64,000 bases of DNA from Lysobacterales bacterium (GTDB lineage: Bacteria; Pseudomonadota; Gammaproteobacteria; Xanthomonadales; SZUA-5), in contig JALHMG010000009.1 in the NCBI GenBank assembly GCA_022844135.1, positions 1 to 64,000 on the forward strand. The letters run 5' to 3'. The notes beneath the pieces were generated by a model. The model ran no database searches and was not told the DNA's origin. It worked only from the letters and a program-made list of their open reading frames with translations. Positions 35,759 to 45,184 of the stretch are shown here, piece after piece; position 1 is the first letter of the stretch, and every line of letters begins with the position of its first letter. The translations under genes were made by a program, and so were the position numbers.

Positions 35759-38014
35759 TCAATGCTGATGCGGACACTGTTTCGACTGCGCCGACGAGGT
35801 CGCCAATCCGTCGGCGATGGCTTGCGATAACGTGCCGGTGGCATCGTCGCCGGAGAGCTCCCAGAAGAACACGCCGCCCAGACCACGATCGACGACATAG
35901 CTCATCTTCTCGCCGATGGCGACCGGATCGTCGTAGCTCCAGAACGTCGAGCCGTTGAAGACCCAATGGCTCTTCGTTTGTGTGTCGCGATAGCTTGGCC
36001 AACTCAGCGTCTTGAGCACTTTGTAGTCCTCGATACCGGCTTCATACGTGCCGGGCGCGGCGCCGGTGCCGAGTTGGTACAGGCCTTGATTGGGGCTGGC
36101 GACGCCCGCCCAGCCGCGGCCATAAAAGCCGATGCCAAGACTGAGTTTCGCTGCCGGCACACCGCGGCTGATGAATGCCTGCAAGGCATCGTGGGTGTTG
36201 TACAAGCGCAGATCGCCCGTGCTCGGATCGGCGCTGGAGCCAAACAGTGCGCTGTGATGGTTGCTGCGCAAATTCCACGGGCCGTGGAAATCGTAGGTCA
36301 TCACCAGAATCGCGTCCAAATGCGTGTGGTAGGCGCCTGGATCGGTGACACGAATCTTGTCGATGCCCGCGCCCACGGCGGCGGTGAGTTCGAGTTGTGG
36401 ATCGATCGCATCGAGCTGCCGGCGGAACTCGGCCAATAGCGCGGTGAAGTTGGCGGCATCGTCCGGATGACCGCAACTAAGACCACAAGCCACCGGATAC
36501 TCCCAATCGATATCGATGCCATCGAACACGCCAGCCGCAGCGCCGAGGCCACCCGCACCATCGGAGATCGGCAGATTGCCGCGGATGTAAGCATCGATAC
36601 AGGAGCTGACGAACGCCTGGCGATTGGCCGCATTGGCCGCTTGCGAAAAGCCGCGCGACCAGGTCCAACCGCCCAGCGAGATCAGCACCTTGAGGTTGGG
36701 ATGCCGTTGTTTGAGTTTGCGCAATTGATTCCAGTTGCCGCGCAAGGGCTGATCCCACACATCGGCAATACCATCGACGCTCTCGCTGGCGCTGAAAGAC
36801 CGCGCATAGTCCGCCCAAGCGTCGCCGCCCGCACCGGTATCCGGGTTCGACGGCTGATTCACGCCGACCTCGCAGCGATTGTTGCGCACGTTGCCGAAGG
36901 CATAGTTCAAGTGCGTGATGCGTCCGGCGGTTCCCGAATCGACGATATTGCGCACCTTGTAGTTGCGCGCGTAGATGCCCCACTGGGTGAAGTAAGCGGT
37001 CACCCGGCGCGCTGGCGCGCCGACCGGTTGCTGGGTTTGCACCGGCAACGGCGCGCTTTGTTCCGACAGGTTGCCGGCCACATCGCGGGCACGTACGCGG
37101 TAGCTATAACTGGTGTCCGGCTGCAGGCCGCTGTCCAGAAAACCCGTACTCGACACTTGCCCGACAGCCACACCATCGCGCAGGACGGTATAGCCGGAAA
37201 CACCACTGCCACCGGGGTTGTCGGTCGACGCCTGCCAACTGAGCATCACGGTGGTGGTGGTTTGGGTCGGCGACACGAGGCCCGTTGGCACCGACGGCGG
37301 AATCGTGTCGCTGATGCCCTCGAATCCATTCGCGAACAGCAGGTTGGCGCCCGAACCGCCGCCCGGAAAAGCGACGTCGATGCAGGTGTAAAACGCTTCC
37401 GCGCTGTCGGAGCGCTGCCAGACGTTGTAGATCACGTGGCGCCCGCTGCGCGCCGGGAGCGGACAATCCAGACTGTAGGTGTTATTGGGTCCGAGCGGTA
37501 CCGAGCCCAACTGGCAGAAAGGCTCCAGATCCGACCATCGCAGCGCGACATTCGGGTTCCAGCCGGGCCGGGTGACATAAAAGGTCCAGTCCTGCGTCGC
37601 GTGCGGCGCTGTGCCCAAAAAGCGGAACTGGAAGCGCCCGTTGGCGTCTGCCGCGATCGGTTGCGCCTGCCAGTCGCTCCTGGGCAAATCCAGACCGGCA
37701 TACGCGGGGTTACCGCCCGAGCACAATTGACCGTCTGGCACCACCAGCTGATGCTGACCCGCAGCGTTGGCCTGATTGACGCCCATCCAGTCGTACAGCG
37801 CCTGGCTGCCGCTTTGCGCCACCAACGCCTGGCAGGAAGGATGCGGCGGGTTCTCCGGCCCTTGCAGATAACACTGGTAGATGCGGCTCAGCGGCAAGCT
37901 CATCGAGCCATGCGCATGGACCGCGCCTGGCATCAGCAAACCGTGACAAACGCCCAGGCCAAGGGCGACGATCGGGCCGATACGCGCCAGCGTTTTGAAG
38001 TTCGTCGACACCAT
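35759..38014 (-). CDS. Bimodular chitin-degrading enzyme: AA10 LPMO, FnIII, GH18 chitinase
   Basis: 751 aa from the ATG at 38014. The signal peptide ends AVHA, exposing His35 (HGSMSLPLSRIYQ) as the new N-terminus, which with a second His (TAPHATQDW, about 138) makes the copper histidine brace of AA10 lytic polysaccharide monooxygenases. Then come a FANGFE motif (about 247), an FnIII domain (about 255-340) and a GH18 domain with SLGGWTWS and DGIDIDWEYP (catalytic Glu about 510). The oxidative and hydrolytic modules should act together on crystalline chitin outside the cell. Most bacteria encode these activities on separate proteins. Confidence 0.93.
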   Translation of the reverse strand: MVSTNFKTLARIGPIVALGLGVCHGLLMPGAVHAHGSMSLPLSRIYQCYLQGPENPPHPSCQALVAQSGSQALYDWMGVNQANAAGQHQLVVPDGQLCSGGNPAYAGLDLPRSDWQAQPIAADANGRFQFRFLGTAPHATQDWTFYVTRPGWNPNVALRWSDLEPFCQLGSVPLGPNNTYSLDCPLPARSGRHVIYNVWQRSDSAEAFYTCIDVAFPGGGSGANLLFANGFEGISDTIPPSVPTGLVSPTQTTTTVMLSWQASTDNPGGSGVSGYTVLRDGVAVGQVSSTGFLDSGLQPDTSYSYRVRARDVAGNLSEQSAPLPVQTQQPVGAPARRVTAYFTQWGIYARNYKVRNIVDSGTAGRITHLNYAFGNVRNNRCEVGVNQPSNPDTGAGGDAWADYARSFSASESVDGIADVWDQPLRGNWNQLRKLKQRHPNLKVLISLGGWTWSRGFSQAANAANRQAFVSSCIDAYIRGNLPISDGAGGLGAAAGVFDGIDIDWEYPVACGLSCGHPDDAANFTALLAEFRRQLDAIDPQLELTAAVGAGIDKIRVTDPGAYHTHLDAILVMTYDFHGPWNLRSNHHSALFGSSADPSTGDLRLYNTHDALQAFISRGVPAAKLSLGIGFYGRGWAGVASPNQGLYQLGTGAAPGTYEAGIEDYKVLKTLSWPSYRDTQTKSHWVFNGSTFWSYDDPVAIGEKMSYVVDRGLGGVFFWELSGDDATGTLSQAIADGLATSSAQSKQCPHQH

Positions 38015-38139
38015 CGAGCGCCCCAAAAACCAAGTTGCCTCAGTCTGGCAGCCGACGTGTGCTGCAACTACCGGCGAAAGTGTGATGGCCGCCCCAACCA
38101 AAGTAGGCGGAACGACAAGTACCGAGCCTCGGATATCGC

Positions 38140-39240
38140 CTAATCGCGTTGTGCCAATGCCAGCACCCGCGCGCGGCGTAAGGCCGCACCGAGGGCGGTG
38201 CCGGTGAGGCCGCGCGCCAGCAGGGGTTCGGCGGCGACTTTGCGGATGCGCTCAAGGTCGCTCTCGAAACCGGCGCCAGGCTCGTTACCCTGGATCAATT
38301 GGTAAGCGACCCAATAACGCCCCGCGCGCTCCGGGCGGCGCAGCGCATCGAGCGATTCGAAGATTGCCATGCGCGCTTCGGAATCGAGTGCGCCGTAGCT
38401 TTGCGGCCGCACGCTGGCCACGAGGCGGGCCAGATCGCGGTGCTCCACGGGAACTTTCAGGCGTGCGCTCAGCGTGGCGACGGCCGCTGGCGCCAGGTCG
38501 CGGCAGAGCACGGCGTACGCCACTTGATCGTCCTTCGGCGCTGCGTCCGGGCAGGCATCCAGCGCGACCTGACGGCCTGGGTCGTAAACGGCCGCCAACT
38601 CCGGCGCCACTCGCGACAAGGCGCCGCAGTCGTTCAAGGTGCGCAAGAACGCACTCGGCTTAGCTTCTGCCAACGCGCGCTGCAACTCGGCCCAAACGCG
38701 TTCGGGCACGAGGTGATCGGCCTCGCCGGCAACCACCATCGTTCGCATCAGCGCCAAAGTTTCCGGGGCCAGTTTGTAATCGACATAGCGCGCCAGGAAA
38801 CGCGCCGCGCGCAGGATGCGCACCGGATCTTCGCCGAATGCCTCCGACACGTGGCGCAGCGTCCTTAAAGCCAGATCGCGCTGGCCACCGTAGGGGTCGA
38901 CAAGATTGCCGTCCACGTCCTGCGCCATCGCGTTGATCGTGAAATCGCGGCGGCGCAAATCCTCCTCCAGCGTTACGTCCGGGCCGGCGTGGACCGCAAA
39001 GCCGGTATAGCCGCGCCCGGTCTTGCGCTCGGTACGCGCGAGTGCGTATTCCTCTTTGGTGTGTGGATGCAGGAACACGGGAAAGTCCGCGCCGACGTTC
39101 TGGAATCCCGCGGCAAGCATCGCCTCGGGCGATACGCCGACGACGACAAAATCGCGGTCCTTGACCGGCCGCCCGAGCAGCCGATCGCGCACCGCGCCGC
39201 CAACGAGGAAGCTCCGCGCTTCGATCTGCTTCAACGTCAC
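38140..39240 (-). CDS. cca: CCA-adding tRNA nucleotidyltransferase
   Basis: 366 aa from a GTG at 39240 that overlaps the peptidase stop (GTGA); this start gives the family's normal short lead into [13 protein letters not shown]. Metal-binding DRDFVVV (Asp-x-Asp equivalent), then [15 protein letters not shown] and [12 protein letters not shown] are class II features. It adds or repairs the 3' CCA of tRNA. Compared with the roughly 410-aa enterobacterial enzyme, the C-terminal HD domain is short and its His-Asp motif is lost (the equivalent CHDLGKG reads CRDLAPA), so the phosphohydrolase side activities are probably absent. Confidence 0.93.
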   Translation of the reverse strand: MTLKQIEARSFLVGGAVRDRLLGRPVKDRDFVVVGVSPEAMLAAGFQNVGADFPVFLHPHTKEEYALARTERKTGRGYTGFAVHAGPDVTLEEDLRRRDFTINAMAQDVDGNLVDPYGGQRDLALRTLRHVSEAFGEDPVRILRAARFLARYVDYKLAPETLALMRTMVVAGEADHLVPERVWAELQRALAEAKPSAFLRTLNDCGALSRVAPELAAVYDPGRQVALDACPDAAPKDDQVAYAVLCRDLAPAAVATLSARLKVPVEHRDLARLVASVRPQSYGALDSEARMAIFESLDALRRPERAGRYWVAYQLIQGNEPGAGFESDLERIRKVAAEPLLARGLTGTALGAALRRARVLALAQRD

Positions 39241-40604
39241 GCTGGATAGCGCTCGCTCAAGAACGCGAACGCTGCGCGCAGTCCCTGGCAATCGCCGCCC
39301 GCCGGGCGTCCGGGTTTGCCGTCGCTCCAGCAATAAGTGTCGAGGTGCGCCCACGGCGTGGCGTCAGTCACAAAGCGCTTCAAGTACAGCGCCGCCGTTA
39401 CCGCGCCAGCCATTTTCGAGGCACCGGCATTGTTGAGGTCGGCGATCTTGCTCTCCAGCATCGGGTAGTAATCGTCCCACAGTGGCATTGGCCAGAGCGG
39501 GTCAGACACGGCCCTGCCGGCAGCCAACAAACCGGCCGAAAGCGCATCGTCGTTGCAAAAGAGCGCCGGCAAATCCGGACCGAGCGCAATGCGCGCAGCG
39601 CCGGTGAGCGTGGCGAAATCGAGCAACAGTGCTGGCTTGTATTCCTGCGCGTAAGTCAACGCATCGCACAGGATCACGCGGCCTTCGGCATCGGTATTGC
39701 CGATTTCGACGCTGACGCCGGCACGCGTAGCGATCACCTCGCCGGGTCGATAGGCATTGGGGCCGATGGCGTTTTCCACGGTCGGCACCAGCAGATGCAG
39801 GCGCACCGGTAGTTTTGCGCCGAGCACCAGCCGCGCAAGCTCGATGGCGACGGCCGCGCCGCCCATATCTTTTTTCATCAGCGCCATCCCATCGGACGGC
39901 TTGATGTCGAGCCCGCCGGTGTCGAAACACACACCTTTGCCGACGATCGCGATGCGCGGATGGTCTGGATGACCGGCTGACAGTTCGACCAGACGCGGTG
40001 CGCGGTGGCTGGCGCGTCCCACCGCATGAATCGCCGGGAAGCGCTCGGTCAGCAAAGCATCGCCGACGATGCTGCGTACGGTTGCGCCGTATTCGCTGCC
40101 GAGCGCGCGGATGTGCGCCTCCAGCTCCTCGGGGCCCAGGTCCTCGGTGGGCGTATTGACCAGATCGCGAGCGTTGAACACGGCGCGAGCGATGGCGTTC
40201 AAACGTTCGCGCCGCTCGGCGTCGGCCACCACCAGCGTCGCCATGGCGCGCTTGAGCGTGGGGCGATAACGAAGAAACTGATAACTGCCGAGCGCAAAAC
40301 CGATCAGCGCCGCATCCGAGACCTCCGTGCCTGGCGCGAATGCGATGGGCGGCAGCAGGCTCGGGGCTAAGCTCAACGCCCAGCCGTCAGCCAGCGACTT
40401 GACGACCACCACCGCGGCTTCCGGCTCGCCGTCTGGCCCATACATCACACCTTGCGAATGCCGCCGCGACTCGAATCGCTGCGCAGCCAACTGCGCGCGC
40501 GTGGCCGGCGATTGCTGTTGCAGCCATGACCTGGCGTCGGCCTCCGTGACCACATGCAGCGCTCGCGCATCATTCCCCGCGACCAACACGTCGACCCGTT
40601 CCAT
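39237..40604 (-). CDS. M17 leucyl aminopeptidase family protein
   Basis: 455 aa from the ATG at 40604 (GGGGAG-type ribosome site just upstream). The C-terminal catalytic domain has [28 protein letters not shown] and the signature [14 protein letters not shown] with its di-metal ligands. It releases N-terminal residues from peptides in the cytoplasm as a hexamer. The N-terminal domain is shorter and diverged relative to PepA, resembling the PepB-like/M17 subgroup of xanthomonads. Its stop overlaps the cca start by 4 nt, a coupled pair. Confidence 0.93.
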   Translation of the reverse strand: MERVDVLVAGNDARALHVVTEADARSWLQQQSPATRAQLAAQRFESRRHSQGVMYGPDGEPEAAVVVVKSLADGWALSLAPSLLPPIAFAPGTEVSDAALIGFALGSYQFLRYRPTLKRAMATLVVADAERRERLNAIARAVFNARDLVNTPTEDLGPEELEAHIRALGSEYGATVRSIVGDALLTERFPAIHAVGRASHRAPRLVELSAGHPDHPRIAIVGKGVCFDTGGLDIKPSDGMALMKKDMGGAAVAIELARLVLGAKLPVRLHLLVPTVENAIGPNAYRPGEVIATRAGVSVEIGNTDAEGRVILCDALTYAQEYKPALLLDFATLTGAARIALGPDLPALFCNDDALSAGLLAAGRAVSDPLWPMPLWDDYYPMLESKIADLNNAGASKMAGAVTAALYLKRFVTDATPWAHLDTYCWSDGKPGRPAGGDCQGLRAAFAFLSERYPA

Positions 40605-40764
40605 CCACCTCTCCCCGCGCTTCGATCCGTTCAAGTTTACGTGGGCAGCGCTCGTGAATGCTTGTGTCAAGACAGAAAAAAAGCCGACGACAGAGCAACC
40701 ACTCTAGCCATTTCGCTCAGATTGGCTTCACAATTCACCCGACCCACCCACGGAGCTGATACCC

Positions 40765-41451
40765 ATGATTCGCAAACTGCTTGCTGCAACCGTTCTCGCT
40801 GCGCTGTCGCTGCCCGCTTTTGCCCAGGACGAAGAAGCGTCCAGCCCGTTTGCGTTTTCGGTGGGCGCCGTCAGCGACTACGCCTTTCGCGGCGTGTCGC
40901 AAACCAACGAAGGCCCGGCATGGCAGGCCTCAGCCGAGTACACCCACGACAGCGGCTTTTACGCCGGCATCTGGGCCTCGCGCGTCGATTTCGTCGATGG
41001 CGATCAAGCCAATATCGAGTCCGATTGGTACCTCGGCTTCTCGACGCCGATCAACGATGTTTTGACCTTCGACATTTCGCTGTTGCGCTATGTGTACATC
41101 GATCAAGACGATTACAACTACAACGAGCTGTTGGTCTCGCTGGGTGTGGGCGACTACGTGAGCTTCTTGCTCGGCTATTCCAACGACGTGTTCTCCAGCG
41201 ATGAAACCGGCATCTACTACGGCGCCAGCGGCAGCTATCCGTTGCCGTGGGGCGATGTCAGCCTGACCGGCAGCATCGGCCATTACGATCTGGACGATGC
41301 CCTGGGCGATTCGTACCAGGACTTCAGCGTTGGCTTGAGCAAGGCTTTTGGCCCGATGACGGTCGGACTGCAATGGGTGCACGCCACCGAGAACCTGTTC
41401 GGTCGCAACGATGGTTCGCGCTACGTGCTGACCACCAACTGGGCGTTCTGA
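40765..41451 (+). CDS. TorF-family putative porin
   Basis: 228 aa with a signal peptide (MIRKLLAATVLAALSLPAFA). The mature part begins with FSVGAVSDYAFRGVSQTNEGP, the signature of the TorF/Gcw_chp outer-membrane family, followed by alternating amphipathic strands and a terminal aromatic (TTNWAF) as in outer-membrane barrels. Function in the family is unproven. The 3' end overlaps that of gluQ on the other strand by 31 nt, a convergent overlap. Confidence 0.88.
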   Translation: MIRKLLAATVLAALSLPAFAQDEEASSPFAFSVGAVSDYAFRGVSQTNEGPAWQASAEYTHDSGFYAGIWASRVDFVDGDQANIESDWYLGFSTPINDVLTFDISLLRYVYIDQDDYNYNELLVSLGVGDYVSFLLGYSNDVFSSDETGIYYGASGSYPLPWGDVSLTGSIGHYDLDDALGDSYQDFSVGLSKAFGPMTVGLQWVHATENLFGRNDGSRYVLTTNWAF

Positions 41452-42281
41452 TCGCGCCATCGGCGGGACCAGTGTTCGGTCCACAATCCGAGCGCCGCAT
41501 CGATATCGTTGCTGGCGGCGCTCGGTAGTTGTAAGTGTTTTGCGGCAGCGGCCAGCGCCGCCAGTGGGTCAGTTGCGTCGACGCCATCGGCCAGATTCTG
41601 TTTGCTGAGTTTCGCACCGTTCGCGCCGCGCACCACCGGCACGTGCAGATAGCGAAGCGGTGGATATCCAAGCGCTGCGCCCAAAGCGATTTGCCGCGGC
41701 GTCGAGTCGAGAAGATCGTCGCCGCGCACCACGTCGGTGATGCCCTGGTAGGCATCGTCGACCACCACCGCAAGCTGATACGCGATCAGCCCGTCGGCGC
41801 GGCGCAACACCACGTCGCCCACCTCGACATCCAGCCTCTGCGCGAAGAGGCCAGCGCAATGATCGATGTATTCGACGCGCTCCGCCAACGCGCGCCAGCG
41901 GATTGCTGGCGTTTTGTTGGACGACGACGCGACGCAAACCCCGCGATGGATTCCGCCGCTCGCCACCAGGTCACTGCGCGAACAGCGACATTCGAACGCC
42001 GCGCCGATGCGCAGCAGGCGCTCGATCTCCTGTTCGTACGCGCCGATCCTGGTGTGCTGATAAAGCACCGGCAGGTCGGATCTCAGGCGCAGCGCATCCA
42101 GAGTTGCGATGATCGAATCGCTGGCCCCTTTCACCTCTCGCGGCGGATCGATGTCCTCGATGCGCACCAACCAAGATCCGCCGTGCGCCAGCGCGTCCAA
42201 CTTGCTCGCGAGTGCGGCGACAATCGATCCGGCGTGCAAAGGCCCAGTAGGCGAGGGCGCGAAGCGACCGCGGTAGCTCAT
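41421..42281 (-). CDS. gluQ: Glutamyl-Q tRNA(Asp) synthetase
   Basis: 286 aa from the ATG at 42281, overlapping the upstream vapC stop by 4 nt. N-terminal GRFAPSPTGPLHAGS (HIGH-type), a zinc-like knuckle (ECRCSRSDL with GVCVAS), and a KLSKQN version of KMSKS. It lacks the anticodon-binding half of GltX and attaches glutamate to queuosine at position 34 of tRNA(Asp). Unusually it is downstream of and coupled to a toxin gene. Confidence 0.93.
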   Translation of the reverse strand: MSYRGRFAPSPTGPLHAGSIVAALASKLDALAHGGSWLVRIEDIDPPREVKGASDSIIATLDALRLRSDLPVLYQHTRIGAYEQEIERLLRIGAAFECRCSRSDLVASGGIHRGVCVASSSNKTPAIRWRALAERVEYIDHCAGLFAQRLDVEVGDVVLRRADGLIAYQLAVVVDDAYQGITDVVRGDDLLDSTPRQIALGAALGYPPLRYLHVPVVRGANGAKLSKQNLADGVDATDPLAALAAAAKHLQLPSAASNDIDAALGLWTEHWSRRWRDQNAQLVVST

Positions 42282-42685
42282 GCAAATGGATCGACCACCC
42301 GTATGCCGCATGCCTCGAAATCGCGAACGTTTCGCGTCGCCAGCTGAAGATTGCGCCGGCGACAAATGGCGGCTATTTGGGCGTCGCTGACGGATATGGG
42401 CCGCCCGATCAGCTTGCGCGCCGTGCGGATGAAGGCGAACTCGTGGCTATCAGAATCCTCGAAGGGCAAGATGGCTGCTGCAGATGCGAGTACTGCCTCG
42501 ACGAGCTGCGTTAGCGTCTCTTTTTTGCGTCCTATTGGCATTAACGCCAGCCCGGAGCGTAACTCTGCTGCAGAGATCACGGTGGTTGCGATGGGTTCGA
42601 CAGCCAATTCATGCCAAAGCACGACGCGCGAATCGGGCACGCTTCGCGTCAGTTCTGAAATGACGTTCGTGTCGATGACGATCAA
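42278..42685 (-). CDS. PIN-domain toxin (VapC/FitB type)
   Basis: 135 aa. PIN acidic residues: [12 protein letters not shown] (Asp5), SAAELRSGL (Glu), PISVSDAQIAAIC (Asp) and LATRNVRDFEACG (Asp), the complete metal site. Length and layout match FitB/VapC ribonuclease toxins, which cut tRNA or rRNA. The start overlaps the antitoxin stop by 4 nt, and the stop overlaps the gluQ start. Confidence 0.93.
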   Translation of the reverse strand: MIVIDTNVISELTRSVPDSRVVLWHELAVEPIATTVISAAELRSGLALMPIGRKKETLTQLVEAVLASAAAILPFEDSDSHEFAFIRTARKLIGRPISVSDAQIAAICRRRNLQLATRNVRDFEACGIRVVDPFA

Positions 42686-42921
42686 AGATCGAGTTCCGTT
42701 GGGCGCCCGAAGTCGTTTCGTGGCGGTAGTGTCAACTCCAAGGGGCCGAAGCGCTCAACGGCAGATCTGACGTCGCGAAGAAAACTCGCACCAGTGGGCG
42801 CACTGGCGCGACGAAGAACCGCCGCAATGTGATCGGGCAGCGACTTTCCTTGCGCTGCGGCCAATCGCTCGAGTCGATTCATTTCCTCAGCATTCAAAGG
42901 AAGCTCGATTGTGGTTCCCAT
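42682..42921 (-). CDS. Antitoxin of the VapBC/FitAB-type module
   Basis: 79 aa from the ATG at 42921 (an ATG 12 nt upstream is possible). N-terminal [20 protein letters not shown] fits a ribbon-helix-helix DNA-binding domain; the C-terminal part ([20 protein letters not shown]) should wrap the toxin. Translationally coupled to the toxin gene (ATGA). Antitoxins of this family repress their own operon. Confidence 0.8.
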   Translation of the reverse strand: MGTTIELPLNAEEMNRLERLAAAQGKSLPDHIAAVLRRASAPTGASFLRDVRSAVERFGPLELTLPPRNDFGRPTELDL

Positions 42922-43081
42922 TTCATCCTCCATTTCTTCGCTGGTCCAGCGTACCGATTGCTGGCGACATCGACAACCTCAACATTTCCTTAAACCCGGA
43001 TGGACTAAGCTTCCGGCACGCTTGGGACGCCTCTTGGGCGTACCCATAGAAACAGCATTCCCATTCCTGGAGGGCCAAACC

Positions 43082-43957
43082 ATGACCCGCGTACTGCTAT
43101 TCCTCGGCACCAATCTCGCCATCATCGCGATGCTCAGCATCGTGATGAGCATTATCGGACCTGCGTTCGGGATCCACCCACGCAGCATGACGGGCCTTTT
43201 GATCATGGCCTCGATCATCGGCTTTGCCGGCTCGTTCATTTCCCTGGCGATGTCCAAATGGATGGCGCTGCGCTCGACTGGCGCTCAGGTCATCAAAGAC
43301 GCGCGCACGCCGGAAGAACGCTGGCTGGTGGATACGGTGCGACGCCAGGCTGAGGCCGCCGGCATCGGCATGCCCGAGGTGGCCATTTACGATGCGCCGG
43401 ATCTGAATGCCTTCGCCACCGGCATGAACAAGAATAACGCGCTGGTGGCCGTCAGCACCGGGCTGCTGCGCGGCATGACACGCGACGAAGTCGAAGCGGT
43501 TCTGGCGCACGAAGTGAGCCATGTGGCCAACGGCGATATGGTGACACTCGCGTTGATCCAGGGCGTGCTCAATACCTTTGTGGTGTTCCTCTCGCGCGTG
43601 ATCGGGCAGTTGATCGACAGTGCGGTGTTCAAGCGCGATCCCAGCGCCGGACCGGGCCTGGGCTATTTTGCGATCGTTTTTGTGCTGGAGATCATCTTCG
43701 GCCTGATCGCCTCGGTGATCCAGATGTGGTTTTCGAGGCGCCGTGAGTTCCGCGCCGATGCCGGTGGCGCCGCGCTCGCCGGGCGCGAGAAAATGATCGC
43801 CGCGCTCGCGCGCTTGCAGTCCAATCGCGGGCAGACCGCGCTGCCCAGCGAAGTTGCGGCTTTCGGCATTTCCGGCGGTGTAGCCAGCGGCTTGAAGAAA
43901 CTGTTTATGACCCACCCACCGCTCGAAGAGCGTATCGACGCGCTGCGTCGCGGCTGA
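43082..43957 (+). CDS. htpX: Membrane zinc metalloprotease HtpX
   Basis: 291 aa from the ATG at 43082. Two N-terminal membrane helices ([19 protein letters not shown] and [19 protein letters not shown]), HEVSH zinc motif (about residue 143), two more hydrophobic segments and the third ligand Glu in [12 protein letters not shown] (about 221). M48B protease of the inner membrane that degrades misfolded membrane proteins with FtsH. Longer in-frame starts lack a ribosome site and conserved sequence. Confidence 0.96.
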   Translation: MTRVLLFLGTNLAIIAMLSIVMSIIGPAFGIHPRSMTGLLIMASIIGFAGSFISLAMSKWMALRSTGAQVIKDARTPEERWLVDTVRRQAEAAGIGMPEVAIYDAPDLNAFATGMNKNNALVAVSTGLLRGMTRDEVEAVLAHEVSHVANGDMVTLALIQGVLNTFVVFLSRVIGQLIDSAVFKRDPSAGPGLGYFAIVFVLEIIFGLIASVIQMWFSRRREFRADAGGAALAGREKMIAALARLQSNRGQTALPSEVAAFGISGGVASGLKKLFMTHPPLEERIDALRRG

Positions 43958-43973
43958 GCGCTGGTTCCGACCG

Positions 43974-43999
43974 AACGCCGCCGGGTTTCCGGCGGCGTT
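43974..43999 (+). terminator. Terminator hairpin after htpX
   Basis: A 9-bp stem (AACGCCGCC with GGCGGCGTT, loop GGGTTTCC) starts 16 nt after the htpX stop and is followed by TTGCGTTAGTGTTTT, a weak U-tract. Confidence 0.65.
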
Positions 44000-44003
44000 T
44001 GCG

Positions 44004-44300
44004 TTAGTGTTTTCGATAGCCGCGCTCGCGTTGGTGGCGAACGGCAAGAACGATAACGGTGTCTATCGCAGCGAAGTAACGGTAAAGCGCGACATACCCG
44101 CGGCTTGACTTGCCGATCACCAGCTCTCGGGACCCATTGCGCGCCGGGCGACCGATGTTCGGGCTCGACTCCAGCAACCGGAATGCGGCCAGCATCGACT
44201 CCAATGCGGTCGGTTTCGATCTCGCTTCGAATTCGTCGAGATGCAATTCGAATCGCGCGCAGTCCTCAAGCGCCCTCGCGGAGAGGACTACTTTAGCCAC
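44004..44300 (-). CDS. RelE/ParE-family toxin
   Basis: 98 aa. LSARALEDCARFELHLDEF, then SPNIGRPARNGSRELVIG and GYVALYRYFAAIDTVIVLAVRHQRERGY, the strand order and C-terminal R-H-x-R-E of ParE/RelE toxins. It either cuts mRNA at the ribosome or poisons gyrase; which cannot be told. Its start overlaps the antitoxin stop by 13 nt. Confidence 0.9.
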   Translation of the reverse strand: MAKVVLSARALEDCARFELHLDEFEARSKPTALESMLAAFRLLESSPNIGRPARNGSRELVIGKSSRGYVALYRYFAAIDTVIVLAVRHQRERGYRKH

Positions 44301-44590
44301 TCGCCGGTCCTAACGTCCATCTTGCGCACTTCAGGCGGCGCTGGTGATTTTCCCGCTGCCGTTTCCTTCATATAGCGCGTGAATTCGTCGAGCTCGATGA
44401 CCTCGCCGGTCCGCAGAAATTCGCGCTCGCGCTCTTCTGCGAGTCGGTAGAACGCTTCATCCTCTTCAAGCTCTGTGACCGTGGTTTGCATGACGTCGAC
44501 CATAAAAGCATGCGGCGTCACTCCCCGCACCTTCGCAAGTGCAGCCACACGCCGCTTGAGATCGTCATCGATACGTAAGGTGGTCGGCAT
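44288..44590 (-). CDS. RHH antitoxin paired with the RelE/ParE toxin
   Basis: 100 aa from the ATG at 44590 (an ATG 21 nt upstream is possible). TTLRIDDDLKRRVAALAKVR then TPHAFMVDVM is a typical ribbon-helix-helix domain of the CopG/Arc fold; the acidic middle and C-terminus bind toxin. Overlaps the toxin gene. Confidence 0.85.
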   Translation of the reverse strand: MPTTLRIDDDLKRRVAALAKVRGVTPHAFMVDVMQTTVTELEEDEAFYRLAEEREREFLRTGEVIELDEFTRYMKETAAGKSPAPPEVRKMDVRTGEWLK

Positions 44591-44690
44591 GGCGATAGGC
44601 TTTGAGTTCATCGATGTAGGACAATCATACTACGATTCGCGTCGATGGGTACGATCAAGAACCAGGCACTGAGAACCTGCAACCGACGAA

Positions 44691-44747
44691 ATGTCAAGTG
44701 TCCTTATCACTACGTAAAGCTCACTTGACATGTAAAGCATCCTTGAC
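44691..44747 (+). promoter_or_regulatory. Three-site operator-like array before the XRE/exporter operon
   Basis: Perfect inverted repeat ATGTCAAGTG (44691-44700) and CACTTGACAT (44722-44731), plus a direct repeat GTAAAGC-N4-TTGAC at 44714-44729 and 44732-44747 (period 18 bp). The TTGAC half-sites double as possible -35 elements. Probably the binding region of the XRE regulator encoded by the second gene of the operon (autoregulation, inferred). Confidence 0.6.
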
Positions 44748-44776
44748 TAGCCTTTCCGACAAGAAGGAGAGCAGCC

Positions 44777-45184
44777 ATGCCTGGGTTCGAAACCGATACC
44801 TATATCAAGCCGGCAGTCCGCCGTTACACGATCCGCTTCACTGCCGCGATGAGTACCTACGCGGTGCTGATCATGATTTGTGGGCCATGGGTTAAGCGGC
44901 TCGAATGGATGCCCGGCAAGATCGCGCTGGCGGTACTGCCGCTGATACCGGTGGCGATCGCGGTGCGCGAACTGCTCGCATTCGTCCGTGTGTTGGACGA
45001 GTTACAGCGTCGTATCCAGTTCGAAGCCGTTGCTGTTGCCGCTGTGATCACCTGCTTTGGCACACTCGCCTGGGGTTTGCTCGAGAAGGCTGGTCTGCCG
45101 CAGCTGCCCATCGTGCTGGTGACACCACTGTTCTGTTCGATTTACGGGCTGTCGGTCGCCGCCATCGCCTGGCGTTACCGGTGA
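44777..45184 (+). CDS. Small inner-membrane protein, first gene of the exporter operon
   Basis: 135 aa, four hydrophobic segments (MSTYAVLIMICGPWV; IALAVLPLIPVAIAV; FEAVAVAAVITCFGTLAW; LPIVLVTPLFCSIYGLSVAA). AAGAAGGAG lies just upstream. Small membrane proteins of this shape are often encoded next to a short XRE regulator; function unknown. Ends in a GTGA overlap with the next gene. Confidence 0.8.
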   Translation: MPGFETDTYIKPAVRRYTIRFTAAMSTYAVLIMICGPWVKRLEWMPGKIALAVLPLIPVAIAVRELLAFVRVLDELQRRIQFEAVAVAAVITCFGTLAWGLLEKAGLPQLPIVLVTPLFCSIYGLSVAAIAWRYR

